DNA of 64,000 bases from Bacteroidales bacterium UBA2287 (GTDB taxonomy: Bacteria; Bacteroidota; Bacteroidia; Bacteroidales; Tenuifilaceae), in NCBI GenBank assembly GCA_002345675.1, contig DDWL01000042.1, forward strand, positions 3,625 to 67,624, written 5' to 3'. Position 1 is the first letter of the stretch. Each line of letters starts with the position of its first letter. Below are positions 10,685 through 18,095 of this stretch, one piece after another. The notes under the pieces are model-generated. The model did no database searches. It was given only the letters and a program-made list of their open reading frames with translations, and was not told where the DNA came from. Both the position numbers and the translations under genes were made by a program.

Positions 10685-12190
10685 TTACCCTATATGCATA
10701 TACTTTTCAACAAGTTTTGCAATTTCGTCGTTTTTGCCAAATAACTTTTCACTTAAGCCTTTATCGTCGAAAGCTTTTAACTTTTTAATTTTACTGTCGA
10801 TCATTCCCTTAGGAAAAATTCCGTTGTTTTCGAAAATGCTTCGCTTAGCCTCTAAAGCATCGGCCGACTCGAAACACGATGCTGGTAGCTGCTTAAGAGT
10901 TGCAAGTTTCTCCTTAAACTCGGGTTTAAAAATATTTACGTCAACATAAAGTTTTTCGGCCATTTCGAGGCTGTTTGGCATGTTAATGCCATGAAGCGAT
11001 GCTACAATAAGGCCTGCAACAAGCGAATAAATATCGGCCGAACCATCGGGTACTCGGAACTCGTATGTTTGCTTCGACTCGCCTTGTGGCTGACAGTTGC
11101 AGTCGGCTGGGTTGGCGTCGTAAATCATGTTTGTTGCGCCCGACCAACCAAGTGGAACGCGAACAACCACCGAACGATTCCTGTCGCCCCAGCAAATATT
11201 GGTTGGAGCCTCTTGGTGAGGAACCAAGCGTAAATACGAAGTTGGTATGGTGTTTCCAAAGGCGGTAAGGCCATCGGCAGCATCGAGAATTCCAGCAATC
11301 ATCTTTTTGGCCAGTGGCCCAAGTTTGCCATTCTCAACAAGCATGTTTTTGCCATCCTTTTCGGCAAGCATGTGGAAATGCATTCCGCTTCCAGCTTTTC
11401 CAACGGTAATTTTGGGTGCAAAACTTATGTTAACTCCATAGCGATAGCCTAAGTTTCGAAGAATCCACTTTGCAATAATCATTTGCTCGGCAGCCTGCTC
11501 GGGCTCAGTTGGTAAAAACTCCACTTCGTGCTGCTCGTAGTAGTAATCATCATCCGAAAAGCATCCAACTTCGGCATGGCCATACTTAATTTTTCCACCA
11601 GCATGGGCAATTAGCCTAAGCGCTTCGGCACGTAGCTCGCCAAACTTAGCAAATGGCTCGCTCGAGTGGTACCCTTTTTGGTCGGGGCCCAAGTAAAAGT
11701 CTTCCTTTTCGGTAATTACGTAGTACTCGAGTTCGCCAAGGGTTTTAAATGTTAAACCAGTCTGACTACGGAACTCCTCGTGCGCTTTGCGCAAAATGTA
11801 CTCGGGCGAACTTTCGAGTGGTTTTCCTTCGCTATTGTAAAACGAGCAAAGTATGTCGATTGTAGGAACATCGGAGAACGGATTCAGAAATGCAGTACGG
11901 TAACGTGGCACAACGTACAGGTCGCTACTACCCGCTTCGATAAACGAGAACAGGCTACTCCCATCGACCCTTTCGCCATGCGAAAGAACGGAATCGAGAT
12001 GTTCGCGCGATGTAATTATAAAGTTTAATGTTTTTAGCCTTCCATCTTCGGCAACGTAACGAAAATTGAGCATTTCAATTTCCTTCTCCTCGCAAAAGCG
12101 AATAATGTCGGCCTTAGTAAAGTCGGCAGCGGGTTTCTTCAGAAAGCGAACCAACTCGTTGGGGTTCATCAAAATCTCCGAATCCTTCAT
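10685..12190 (-). CDS. Glutamine synthetase family protein (type I-like)
   Basis: The 501-residue product matches glutamine synthetase, which makes glutamine from glutamate, ammonia and ATP in the cytosol. The beta-grasp domain is N-terminal. Catalytic-domain signatures are GSGMHFHML (ATP/metal site), the PTSYLRLVP segment, NRSVVVRVP and the YEFRVPDGSADIY stretch. The length fits the roughly 500-residue enzymes of Bacteroidota, not the larger type III form. A longer reading from a TTG at 12241 exists, but the ATG at 12190 is preferred: it gives MKDSEILMNP, and a perfect -7 box TACTTTTG lies 25-32 nt upstream. The final residues are KYMHIG; no adenylylation-site tyrosine was identified, so its regulation is unknown. 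It is transcribed alone, leftward. Confidence 0.85.
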   Translation of the reverse strand: MKDSEILMNPNELVRFLKKPAADFTKADIIRFCEEKEIEMLNFRYVAEDGRLKTLNFIITSREHLDSVLSHGERVDGSSLFSFIEAGSSDLYVVPRYRTAFLNPFSDVPTIDILCSFYNSEGKPLESSPEYILRKAHEEFRSQTGLTFKTLGELEYYVITEKEDFYLGPDQKGYHSSEPFAKFGELRAEALRLIAHAGGKIKYGHAEVGCFSDDDYYYEQHEVEFLPTEPEQAAEQMIIAKWILRNLGYRYGVNISFAPKITVGKAGSGMHFHMLAEKDGKNMLVENGKLGPLAKKMIAGILDAADGLTAFGNTIPTSYLRLVPHQEAPTNICWGDRNRSVVVRVPLGWSGATNMIYDANPADCNCQPQGESKQTYEFRVPDGSADIYSLVAGLIVASLHGINMPNSLEMAEKLYVDVNIFKPEFKEKLATLKQLPASCFESADALEAKRSIFENNGIFPKGMIDSKIKKLKAFDDKGLSEKLFGKNDEIAKLVEKYMHIG

Positions 12191-12214
12191 ATCTATTATT
12201 TTTAGTTTTTTTTT

Positions 12215-12222
12215 CAAAAGTA
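12215..12222 (-). promoter_or_regulatory. -7 promoter box of the glutamine synthetase gene
   Basis: On the minus strand TACTTTTG matches the Bacteroidota -7 consensus TAnnTTTG exactly. It lies 25-32 nt before the ATG at 12190. A TTTG at 12242-12239 lies 16 nt further upstream, shorter than the usual 19, so the -33 assignment is weak. Confidence 0.5.
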
Positions 12223-12277
12223 AAAGTTCACAAAGCTGCAAAACTCATACTACAAAAGCAAGTATGTGAAAAATGTT

Positions 12278-13430
12278 TCATAGCAGGGTAAAACTACAAC
12301 GGTTGGGGGCTGAGTTTGGATTACAATCTACTTCTTCTTCTGTAAGTCCTGTTAATTCAATTATTGTTTCTATGCTTATGTTTTTCCGTTTCATTCCTCT
12401 TGCAATCTCAATTGCTTTATCTTTTCTTGCTCTATCCTCAGCATCAATTTTTAAAGTCCACGCCATACTTGCGCTATATCTCAAATCTTCTTGATACTTT
12501 TTATAATTTACTAAGAAACTGTTTAAATTTGGTTTATATGTTTGCCATGGGCTTTAGCCCGTGGGATAATTAAGCCTACTTTATTGGGCTTTAGCCCAAA
12601 TATGACTGAAATGTTTGGCTAAAGCCTTATCTTTCCAACTTTTTTAATCCACGGGCTAAAGCCCGTGGCAATTGTTATAATAAAATTCTTTATTTAAATT
12701 TAAACAGTTTCTAACTCTTCTTCTGATAATTTATCTATTCTTAACAACTCTTTCGCTTTATCAATTCCTTGCGCGGTAAATTCTTCCTTAATTTCATTAT
12801 TTTTCAGGTAGTATATCCATTCATCAAGGTTGATGTTGCAATGTCGTTGAATTGATTAACCTTGATTACATAGTATTCGGGGAAAATTTCAAATGGTTCA
12901 TTTTTCCCAAGTATCTCAACTTGTTTTTCAGATAGTTTTAATTTATCCTTCTTGTAAATTCCAATAAAATCGGTTCTTCCGTAGTAAATGTAATCATCAC
13001 CTTGCCCAAGGTCAAAGTAAACTATATTGACTGAATATACTTTTTTAACGTTCTTGTAAGGCTCTCCAACCGAAATGTGTTCGGTAATTACTTTTGATGT
13101 TCCATACGCCATTCTATGGAAATAGTCATATTCATTCTGATTCTGAATCTCAACTATCACCAATTCACTTTTAGAGTTTTTAACAAGAATATCAACCCGA
13201 TTGAATTTGTCATTCTCAAATTCTTGATTCCCCTCACTCTCAAGAATTGTTTCGATTGTAATCCTCTCATTCAGCAATTCCGACAGAAAACCCTCAAGTA
13301 CTGTGAAGTTAGCCTTATTCCATAGTAGTCGCTTAATAGCCCAGTCGAACCGTATTAAATTCCTGCTGTTCACACCTACTAGTTTTGGACAAAGATAATC
13401 AATTTTCGTGTTAGAACTTTGAATTTGCAT
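12278..13430 (-). pseudogene. Rpn/PD-(D/E)XK nuclease family gene, broken by a frameshift and a MITE insertion
   Basis: The intact N-terminal part starts MQIQSSNTKI at 13430 and carries the PDDEXK_2/Rpn (TIGR01784-like) core: VDI near residue 81 and EIQ near residue 93 fit the D...ExQ nuclease signature. Around 12825 one base is missing. The frame then ends at 12804, while the family continuation (DEWIYYLKNNEI) lies in the next frame. At 12515-12711 a 197-bp element interrupts that continuation. It resumes as VNYKKYQEDLRYS and runs to GLTEEEV. After that the frame reads into the cassette boundary and stops at 12278, so the natural stop is probably lost too. Rpn proteins are recombination-promoting DNA nucleases often found on mobile DNA. 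A translation start further upstream (13520) would lie inside the attC-like repeat and is rejected. Confidence 0.8.
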
Positions 13431-13460
13431 TGCATGTAAGTTTTCTCGCCTTGCCCCCAA
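12300..13460 (-). mobile_element. Candidate integron-type gene cassette carrying the rpn-like pseudogene
   Basis: Read on the minus strand, the unit starts at G/TTGGGGGC (13461-13453), 23 nt before the gene. Just past the gene's last family-like residues is the exact reverse complement GCCCCCAAC (12310-12302), followed at once by CGTTGTAG. In integron cassettes the first bases of a cassette are complementary to the first core of its own attC, which is what is seen here over 9 of 9 bases. The rest of this attC (stem and loop) appears to be deleted. The cassette interpretation is an inference; no integrase is present. Confidence 0.45.
12515..12711. mobile_element. 197-bp MITE with 16-bp terminal inverted repeats and TAA target duplication
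   Basis: The ends are GAAACTGTTTAAATTT (12515-12530) and its perfect inverse (12696-12711). A TAA flanks each side (12512-12514 and 12712-12714). Removing the element plus one TAA restores the reading EEE-L-V-N-Y-K in the rpn gene, which shows the insertion directly. Inside are four palindromes built on GGGCTTTAGCCC (near 12544, 12585, 12617 and 12649), the outer two with CCACGGGC...GCCCGTGG arms. It has no coding capacity, so it must have been moved by an enzyme encoded elsewhere. A diverged copy lies at 35436-35630. Confidence 0.85.
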
Positions 13461-13586
13461 CGGTGTATTGCGCGGGGGATTGGAACTCCGTTCCAATCCC
13501 CCGATACGCAGTTTCGCCAAAACCGATTAGCTGGCTAATCGTGGAGGAGCCCAGCGTGAAATACACCCTTTGTTATGCACTGGCGG
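13453..13586 (-). other. attC-like imperfect inverted repeat between two accessory genes
   Basis: Read on the minus strand: outer core GTGCATAAC (13580-13572), inner arm GGTGTATT followed by TCACGC, a loop region, inner arm GCGCAATACACC, then outer core GTTGGGGGC (13461-13453). The span between the cores is 128 bp. The loop contains two perfect hairpins, CGATTAGC/GCTAATCG and a 14-bp CGGGGGATTGGAAC stem (13473-13503). The layout and size fit an attC site, but each core deviates from RYYYAAC/GTTRRRY at one position. It lies just after the Bro-N gene and 23 nt before the rpn gene. Confidence 0.5.
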
Positions 13587-13629
13587 TTTTTTATTCTTGT
13601 GAATATCAGATTTATATTTCACATTTATC

Positions 13630-14472
13630 TTATTTCCTTTTCCCTTCCTTCAACTCCTTGGGTTTCTTTTTTTCTGGTAAATAATTCTCTGATGTTATAA
13701 CTTTCTCACCGCTTTCTTTCTCTAATTCTTTCAATGCATTTCCAGCTATTGTACCTCCAATTCGTGCAGCGACTTTATTCTCATTAAACCCTTTCGCATT
13801 TTTAGCTCTTGTAACTTTTGTCGTAGATGCTTCTCCAAGCATTGAAAATATTAATTCAAGGTCAGTCATATGGTCTCTCAAATTTTGACTTTTTAGACCT
13901 TTCATCTTTTTATATTCAGAAGGCGTCAACCCAAAAGTTGCCTTTGAAATCTCGGCAGTTAGAATTGCATATTCAATTTGTTCCTTTACTCCTCTGTTTT
14001 TCCATTCCTCAGTTAATTCTTCTCGAATTGCGATGCTTCGCATCCGTTTCTCTATCCAATCATCAGGATAACCCTTAAGTTTATATAATTCACGTGTGCG
14101 TTGAGTTGCTAATTCAGGATTTTCTATTTCGTCCAATCTGTCTGAACCAACCTGAGCCAACCATTGCTTAAACGGCTCGGCTTTGGGCGATGGAATTGAT
14201 TGTATAATTCGTAAAAGTCCTTTAGCATCAGCACAATCAGTTACATATCTTTTTCCATCGGAGGAAATCATTTTCAGTTGTACGATAATTTCGTACAACT
14301 GAGAAAAACCTTCTGTATTTAGTTTTCTTTTAAGGTCACTCCAATATCTTCGTGGATTCTTACTTTCAGTGAGAATTTCAATTACATCAATAATTACAAA
14401 GTACCATTTTTGTTCAGCCTCGTTCCATTCAGAACGAATTTGTTTACTTTCAAATAGTTTTATATTACTCAT
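13630..14472 (-). CDS. Bro-N domain protein (DinD/antirepressor-like)
   Basis: A 280-residue protein. The N-terminal about 110 residues (KLFESKQIRSEW..., VIDVIEILTESKNPRRYWSDLKRKL) are a Bro-N fold of the phage antirepressor/DinD type. The remainder is a charged helical region (GYPDDWIEKRMRSIAIREELTEEW, 'KNAKGFNENKVAARIGGTIAGNA'), typical of the longer chromosomal and phage DinD-like proteins. Such proteins bind DNA or are SOS-induced; the exact role is unknown. A TTG reading from 14496 is rejected because that codon lies inside the -7 promoter box TATTTTTG (14501-14494). The gene sits in a candidate integron cassette next to a degraded rpn gene, which suggests acquisition by transfer. Confidence 0.75.
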   Translation of the reverse strand: MSNIKLFESKQIRSEWNEAEQKWYFVIIDVIEILTESKNPRRYWSDLKRKLNTEGFSQLYEIIVQLKMISSDGKRYVTDCADAKGLLRIIQSIPSPKAEPFKQWLAQVGSDRLDEIENPELATQRTRELYKLKGYPDDWIEKRMRSIAIREELTEEWKNRGVKEQIEYAILTAEISKATFGLTPSEYKKMKGLKSQNLRDHMTDLELIFSMLGEASTTKVTRAKNAKGFNENKVAARIGGTIAGNALKELEKESGEKVITSENYLPEKKKPKELKEGKRK

Positions 14473-14493
14473 ATTCTCATTTTTTTTGATACT

Positions 14494-14501
14494 CAAAAAT
14501 A
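14494..14501 (-). promoter_or_regulatory. -7 promoter box of the Bro-N gene
   Basis: TATTTTTG on the minus strand is an exact TAnnTTTG box, 22-29 nt before the ATG at 14472. No TTTG is found 19 nt upstream. The box excludes the upstream TTG as a translation start. Confidence 0.5.
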
Positions 14502-14653
14502 GTCATTTGACCTAACTTTTAAAAATTTGAAAGTCTATCATTTAGAGCGTAACTTTTCTTGCCGCTTGTGCATAACTCCTCAATAACAGTCAAAAAATGC
14601 GGAATTAAACAATTATTTTCGGAAAAATTCGTACTGAAATGCTATAACACTTC

Positions 14654-14661
14654 TATATTTG
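14654..14661 (+). promoter_or_regulatory. -7 promoter box of the DUF5686 gene
   Basis: TATATTTG is an exact match to TAnnTTTG and lies 49-56 nt before the ATG at 14710. The -33 element is not clear. Confidence 0.45.
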
Positions 14662-14709
14662 CATATTAATTCAATTTTTGACTAAAATTATATCGATATC
14701 TATCACTCT

Positions 14710-17205
14710 ATGAACTATTTAAAATTGATTTTTCTAATTTTATCCATAGCCATATCGGAAAGTTTGTTTGCTCAAAACACCTTAAAAGGCAGGGTAATCG
14801 ACAGCGAAACAGGTAAACCACTTCCCTTTGTAAATATAGTTTATAATCAACGAGGACAAGGGTTTACAACGTCGATAAATGGGAGTTTCGAGTTTACAAC
14901 TTACGAAACAATTACCCAGCTGCAAACCAGCTACATTGGCTACGAGCCAAAAAAAGTAAGGGTTGCCAGCGAATCGTTTGTCAGCTTTTTAACCATTGAA
15001 CTAAATCCCACAAGCTATAATATCGAAGAGGTTGTAGTAAAACCAGGTATTAATCCTGCTCATAGGCTAATCGATTCGGTTTATGCAAACCGCACCCGAA
15101 ACAACCCCGAAAACCTAAAGTCGTTCCGCTACACCAGCTATAATAAGCTGACCTTCAGACGCGAACCCGACACTGCTTACTTTCGAAGTATTCTGTCGAA
15201 AAGCGTTCCCGATTCGGTAAAAAGCGCACTTATTGAGCAACGGGTTCGGAACTTTGAGAAAAATCGTGAAAAAAGGCCCGATATTATTACCGAATCGGTT
15301 ACAAATAGGTTTTACAAAAAGCCCAATAGCAATTACGAGGAGGTGCTTGCAACTCGCATGTCGGGTTACTCCGAGGCGTATGCAGTGCTTTTAGCCACTC
15401 AAATTCAGTCGTTTTCGTTTTACCCCGAGTACTTCACGCTATTTCAAAAAACATTTTTAAACCCAATAAGTAGAAGTAGTCACAACCACTATTCTTTTAT
15501 TTTAGAAGAAAAGTACCTTTCCGAATCGGGACGCGATACTGTGTTCGTAATAACTTTTCGACCCCGCAAAAACAGCAACTTCGACGGATTAAAAGGGGTA
15601 ATGTACATTAACTCTAACGGCTATGCCGTTCAAAACGTTTTGGCACAGCCTGCCAAACCAATGGACTTAACTTTTAACGGTGAAATTCAACAGCGATACG
15701 AGCTAATCGATGGCAAGCAATGGTTTCCTACAGAGTTGAACCTATCGATTAAAATATATACTGCCAGATCAGGTCTTGCACCAACCAACCCAAAAAAACT
15801 TCCCATTTACCTTTTAGGAACTGGTCGCACCTATATAAATAACATTGTAATAAACCCAAATGTCGATTCTGTAAAGTTTAGCCATGTTGAACTGACAATG
15901 AATCCCGAGATGCATAAACGTAGTGCTGAATTTTGGAATCAGTACCGCACCGACAGCCTTACTTTGCACGAAAAAAAATCGTACAAAACGCTCGACAGTC
16001 TTGGCAAAGCAGCAAACCTCGACTTTATTAACAAACTTGCAATTTCAGCCTTTTCGGGAAAACTCGACCTTGGCTATGTTGCTGTCGACATTAGCAAATT
16101 AGTGAACTACAACCGTTTTGAAGGCTACCGCTTAGGCTTAGGACTCGAAACTGGCTCGAAAATATCGAAAACCTTTGCCCTTGGAGGCTATGCAGCCTAT
16201 GGCTTCGACGATGCAAAAGCGAAGTATGGCGCTCATGCAAGCGTTTGGCTAAATAAAAAGTACGAAGTTCAATTTAAAGCGGCCTACCAATTCGACATTC
16301 GAGAGCCAGGCAGCTTCGATTTTTCGGGTAGCAGAGCCATAGCAAACCCCGATTACATCTATTCTTTTTACAATAACAAGCTCGATTACGTTGAGAAAAA
16401 ATCGGCTCAGCTTAGCTTTCGTTCACTTAAATACTTACACACAACACTTTTTGCTTCGCAAAGTAATTTTGAAGTTGGCTCCGATTTTCGCTACGTGCCT
16501 CAACCTGGCGATACAACAAACAACTTCAGCAACTTCGAAACAGGAGTAAAACTTCGAATTGTTTGGAACGAAAAATTTGCGCAATCGCCCTGGGGAATTA
16601 TGCCCCTTACAATTGGGAACCCAATGGTTTGGCTAAACTATGCCAAAGGCATTAAGGAGTTTGGGGGAGAATTCGACTACCATCGGGTAGAGCTAAGGTA
16701 CCGCCAGCGAATTAGTAGCCCAATGCTTGGTCAAACCCAAATTACTGCTTGTGCAGGGCAAGTTTTTGGAACAGCTCCCCTTTCGCTTCTGTACTTTGGC
16801 CGTGGAATGGCAGACATGAGTTATCTTTTTGGCATTGAATCGTTTAACACAATGGATAGGTATTCATTTGTAGCCAATCGAATTGTAAATATTTTTCTTA
16901 CTCATAATTTCCGACCTTTTTCGAGCAAACTCAACGGAAAAATGTCGAACCCAAGTTTAACTATTGTTCAAAAATTTGCCATTGGCAGCTTTTCAAAGAA
17001 AAGTATGCACGGAGGTAATATTGAAAATTTGAAATCGCTAAGTCGCGGTTACTGGGAATCATCAATTCAAATTAACGACTTGTTAAAGATTGCCTTTAGC
17101 GGTTTAGGTATTGGAGTTTCGTATAACACTGGGTACTATTCGAGCAAAACATGGAAAGATAACCTTGCCATTTCGCTTACGGTTAACTTTATATTTCAAC
17201 AATAA
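14710..17205 (+). CDS. Outer-membrane DUF5686 protein with N-terminal carboxypeptidase-regulatory-like domain
   Basis: An 831-residue protein. A signal peptide (1-22, ending LFAQ) is followed by a CarboxypepD_reg-like beta sandwich at 24-105 (LKGRVIDSETGKPLPFVNIVY ... IGYEPKKV), then IEEVVVKPG and a long DUF5686 region. The C-terminal half has alternating beta strands with aromatic ends (LGGYAAYGF, YEVQFKAAYQF, LAISLTVNFIFQQ), indicating an outer-membrane barrel ending in an aromatic-rich strand. The architecture resembles TonB-dependent receptors, but no plug motif was recognised. The family occurs widely in Bacteroidota with an unknown role; surface transport or assembly is inferred. It is a single transcription unit, convergent with the parDE operon. 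Confidence 0.8.
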   Translation: MNYLKLIFLILSIAISESLFAQNTLKGRVIDSETGKPLPFVNIVYNQRGQGFTTSINGSFEFTTYETITQLQTSYIGYEPKKVRVASESFVSFLTIELNPTSYNIEEVVVKPGINPAHRLIDSVYANRTRNNPENLKSFRYTSYNKLTFRREPDTAYFRSILSKSVPDSVKSALIEQRVRNFEKNREKRPDIITESVTNRFYKKPNSNYEEVLATRMSGYSEAYAVLLATQIQSFSFYPEYFTLFQKTFLNPISRSSHNHYSFILEEKYLSESGRDTVFVITFRPRKNSNFDGLKGVMYINSNGYAVQNVLAQPAKPMDLTFNGEIQQRYELIDGKQWFPTELNLSIKIYTARSGLAPTNPKKLPIYLLGTGRTYINNIVINPNVDSVKFSHVELTMNPEMHKRSAEFWNQYRTDSLTLHEKKSYKTLDSLGKAANLDFINKLAISAFSGKLDLGYVAVDISKLVNYNRFEGYRLGLGLETGSKISKTFALGGYAAYGFDDAKAKYGAHASVWLNKKYEVQFKAAYQFDIREPGSFDFSGSRAIANPDYIYSFYNNKLDYVEKKSAQLSFRSLKYLHTTLFASQSNFEVGSDFRYVPQPGDTTNNFSNFETGVKLRIVWNEKFAQSPWGIMPLTIGNPMVWLNYAKGIKEFGGEFDYHRVELRYRQRISSPMLGQTQITACAGQVFGTAPLSLLYFGRGMADMSYLFGIESFNTMDRYSFVANRIVNIFLTHNFRPFSSKLNGKMSNPSLTIVQKFAIGSFSKKSMHGGNIENLKSLSRGYWESSIQINDLLKIAFSGLGIGVSYNTGYYSSKTWKDNLAISLTVNFIFQQ

Positions 17206-17292
17206 ACTCTTTTAGCATAATTTAGCAGCTACGCTACTGTATATTTTTTCCCTTAGTCTTTAAACTGCGCCACTATCTGCCAAGCAACCCGA

Positions 17293-17348
17293 CTGAACCG
17301 ACCAAAGGGAGTTCAGTACTGCCTGCGTGCCATCACTTCGGCAGGCAG
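17293..17348. repeat. Pair of short hairpins between convergent genes
   Basis: CTGAAC...GTTCAG (17293-17316) and CTGCCTGC...GCAGGCAG (17319-17348) lie back to back in the spacer after the DUF5686 gene. They have no strong T-run, so they look more like dispersed palindromic repeats than an intrinsic terminator. Confidence 0.4.
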
Positions 17349-17382
17349 GAAAGTAAAACCCAACCCATAATGTGTGTAGTTT

Positions 17383-17679
17383 TTATTCGTCAATTCGGTT
17401 TTCAATATCCATTTTCTGGTGTAAAACTCTTATTATCTCAACAACATTGCTTCTAGATTTCTTGTAGAAAATAATATGCGATTTCACCAATGATGCTCTA
17501 TATCCTTTTTTAATGTAGTCAACTGATTTGCCACTTTCAAAGTTCTCAGCAATAAATTCGATTTCGTCCAAAATTAGATTGTAATATCTATCTGCTTGCT
17601 CAAGCGACCAGTTTTCATAAGTGTACAACCATATCTTTTCGATATCTTGATTTGCTTTCTCACTAATTAAGTATCTCAT
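17383..17679 (-). CDS. ParE/RelE-family toxin
   Basis: A 98-residue protein of the ParE/RelE fold. The pattern 'ISEKANQDIEKIWLYTYENWSLEQADRYY' is the typical N-terminal helical hairpin, and 'YRASLVKSHIIFYKKSRSNVVEIIRVLHQKMD' is the sheet with the C-terminal R..H..D motif. ParE toxins poison DNA gyrase and RelE toxins cleave ribosome-bound mRNA; the sequence fits ParE better. Its ATG overlaps the antitoxin stop codon (ATGA at 17676-17679), so the two are translationally coupled. Confidence 0.85.
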   Translation of the reverse strand: MRYLISEKANQDIEKIWLYTYENWSLEQADRYYNLILDEIEFIAENFESGKSVDYIKKGYRASLVKSHIIFYKKSRSNVVEIIRVLHQKMDIENRIDE

Positions 17680-17924
17680 TTCTTCAAGTGCTTAGCATGA
17701 AGATTTTTAAGGCTTTCTGTACGGTTAAAGTCTTTAACAAATCCACTCTTCTCACCAATTTCAAGTTCCTTAATAAGAGCTTTATACCTATTCTCCTCAT
17801 TCTCCAAAAGACGAAGAGCTGTTCTAATAACCTCACTGACGGACGAAAACTTTCCAGTAGAGATTTTCTCATTAATAAAGTTCTCGAAGTATTCTCCAAG
17901 TAGTATTGATGTATTTTTTGCCAT
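17676..17924 (-). CDS. ParD-type antitoxin
   Basis: An 82-residue antitoxin. MAKNTSILLGEYFENFINEKISTG followed by FSSVSEVIRTALRLLE is the ribbon-helix-helix DNA-binding domain of ParD/CopG proteins. The C-terminal tail (IGEKSGFVKDFNRTESLKNLHAKHLKK) would wrap the toxin. A longer open frame to 18023 exists, but the ATG at 17924 gives the family N-terminus. The promoter and operator directly upstream also fit this start. Confidence 0.85.
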   Translation of the reverse strand: MAKNTSILLGEYFENFINEKISTGKFSSVSEVIRTALRLLENEENRYKALIKELEIGEKSGFVKDFNRTESLKNLHAKHLKK

Positions 17925-17939
17925 AGATGATATTTTTTT

Positions 17940-17970
17940 CAAAAATACCAATTCTTGGTATTTATTCAAA
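17940..17970 (-). promoter_or_regulatory. parDE promoter with overlapping palindromic operator
   Basis: On the minus strand TTTG (17970-17967), 19 nt, then TATTTTTG (17947-17940) is a perfect Bacteroidota promoter (TTTG-N19-TAnnTTTG). The palindrome ATACCAA-TTC-TTGGTAT (17945-17961) fills the spacer and overlaps the -7 box, where bound ParD or the ParDE complex would block initiation. The ATG at 17924 follows at once, so the leader is very short. Autoregulation is known for the family; the site is seen in the sequence. Confidence 0.7.
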
Positions 17971-18095
17971 ATCTCGGAACAGTTTTTTGATAAAATTACA
18001 CAGCATTTCCACACAACCACCAAAACAGAATAGCGGCGAAATTATGTTTCTTTTGGCACTCTTCTTGCAAACCCCTTTTTCATAAAAATTTCAAT

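Larger units (their letters stand above)
13461..14575 (-). mobile_element. Candidate integron-type gene cassette carrying the Bro-N gene
   Basis: The unit begins on the minus strand at G/TTATGCACAAGCGG (14576-14562), and the attC-like site after the gene carries GTTATGCACTGGCGG as its complementary first core (13572-13586 on the plus strand). The two match at 13 of 15 positions. This start-to-end complementarity is what excision and insertion of a circular cassette produce. One promoter and one gene are enclosed, in the same direction as the following rpn unit, giving a two-cassette array. Cassette identity is an inference. Confidence 0.5.

Noticed and set aside
12541..12680. CRISPR-like regular repeats (GGGCTTTAGCCC four times)
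   Set aside because: The copies are palindromic, irregularly spaced and enclosed by transposon-type ends; there are no spacers or cas genes.
13430..13684. Plus-strand open frame across the attC-like repeat
   Set aside because: It is a by-product of the GC-rich hairpins; no start context or homology is visible.
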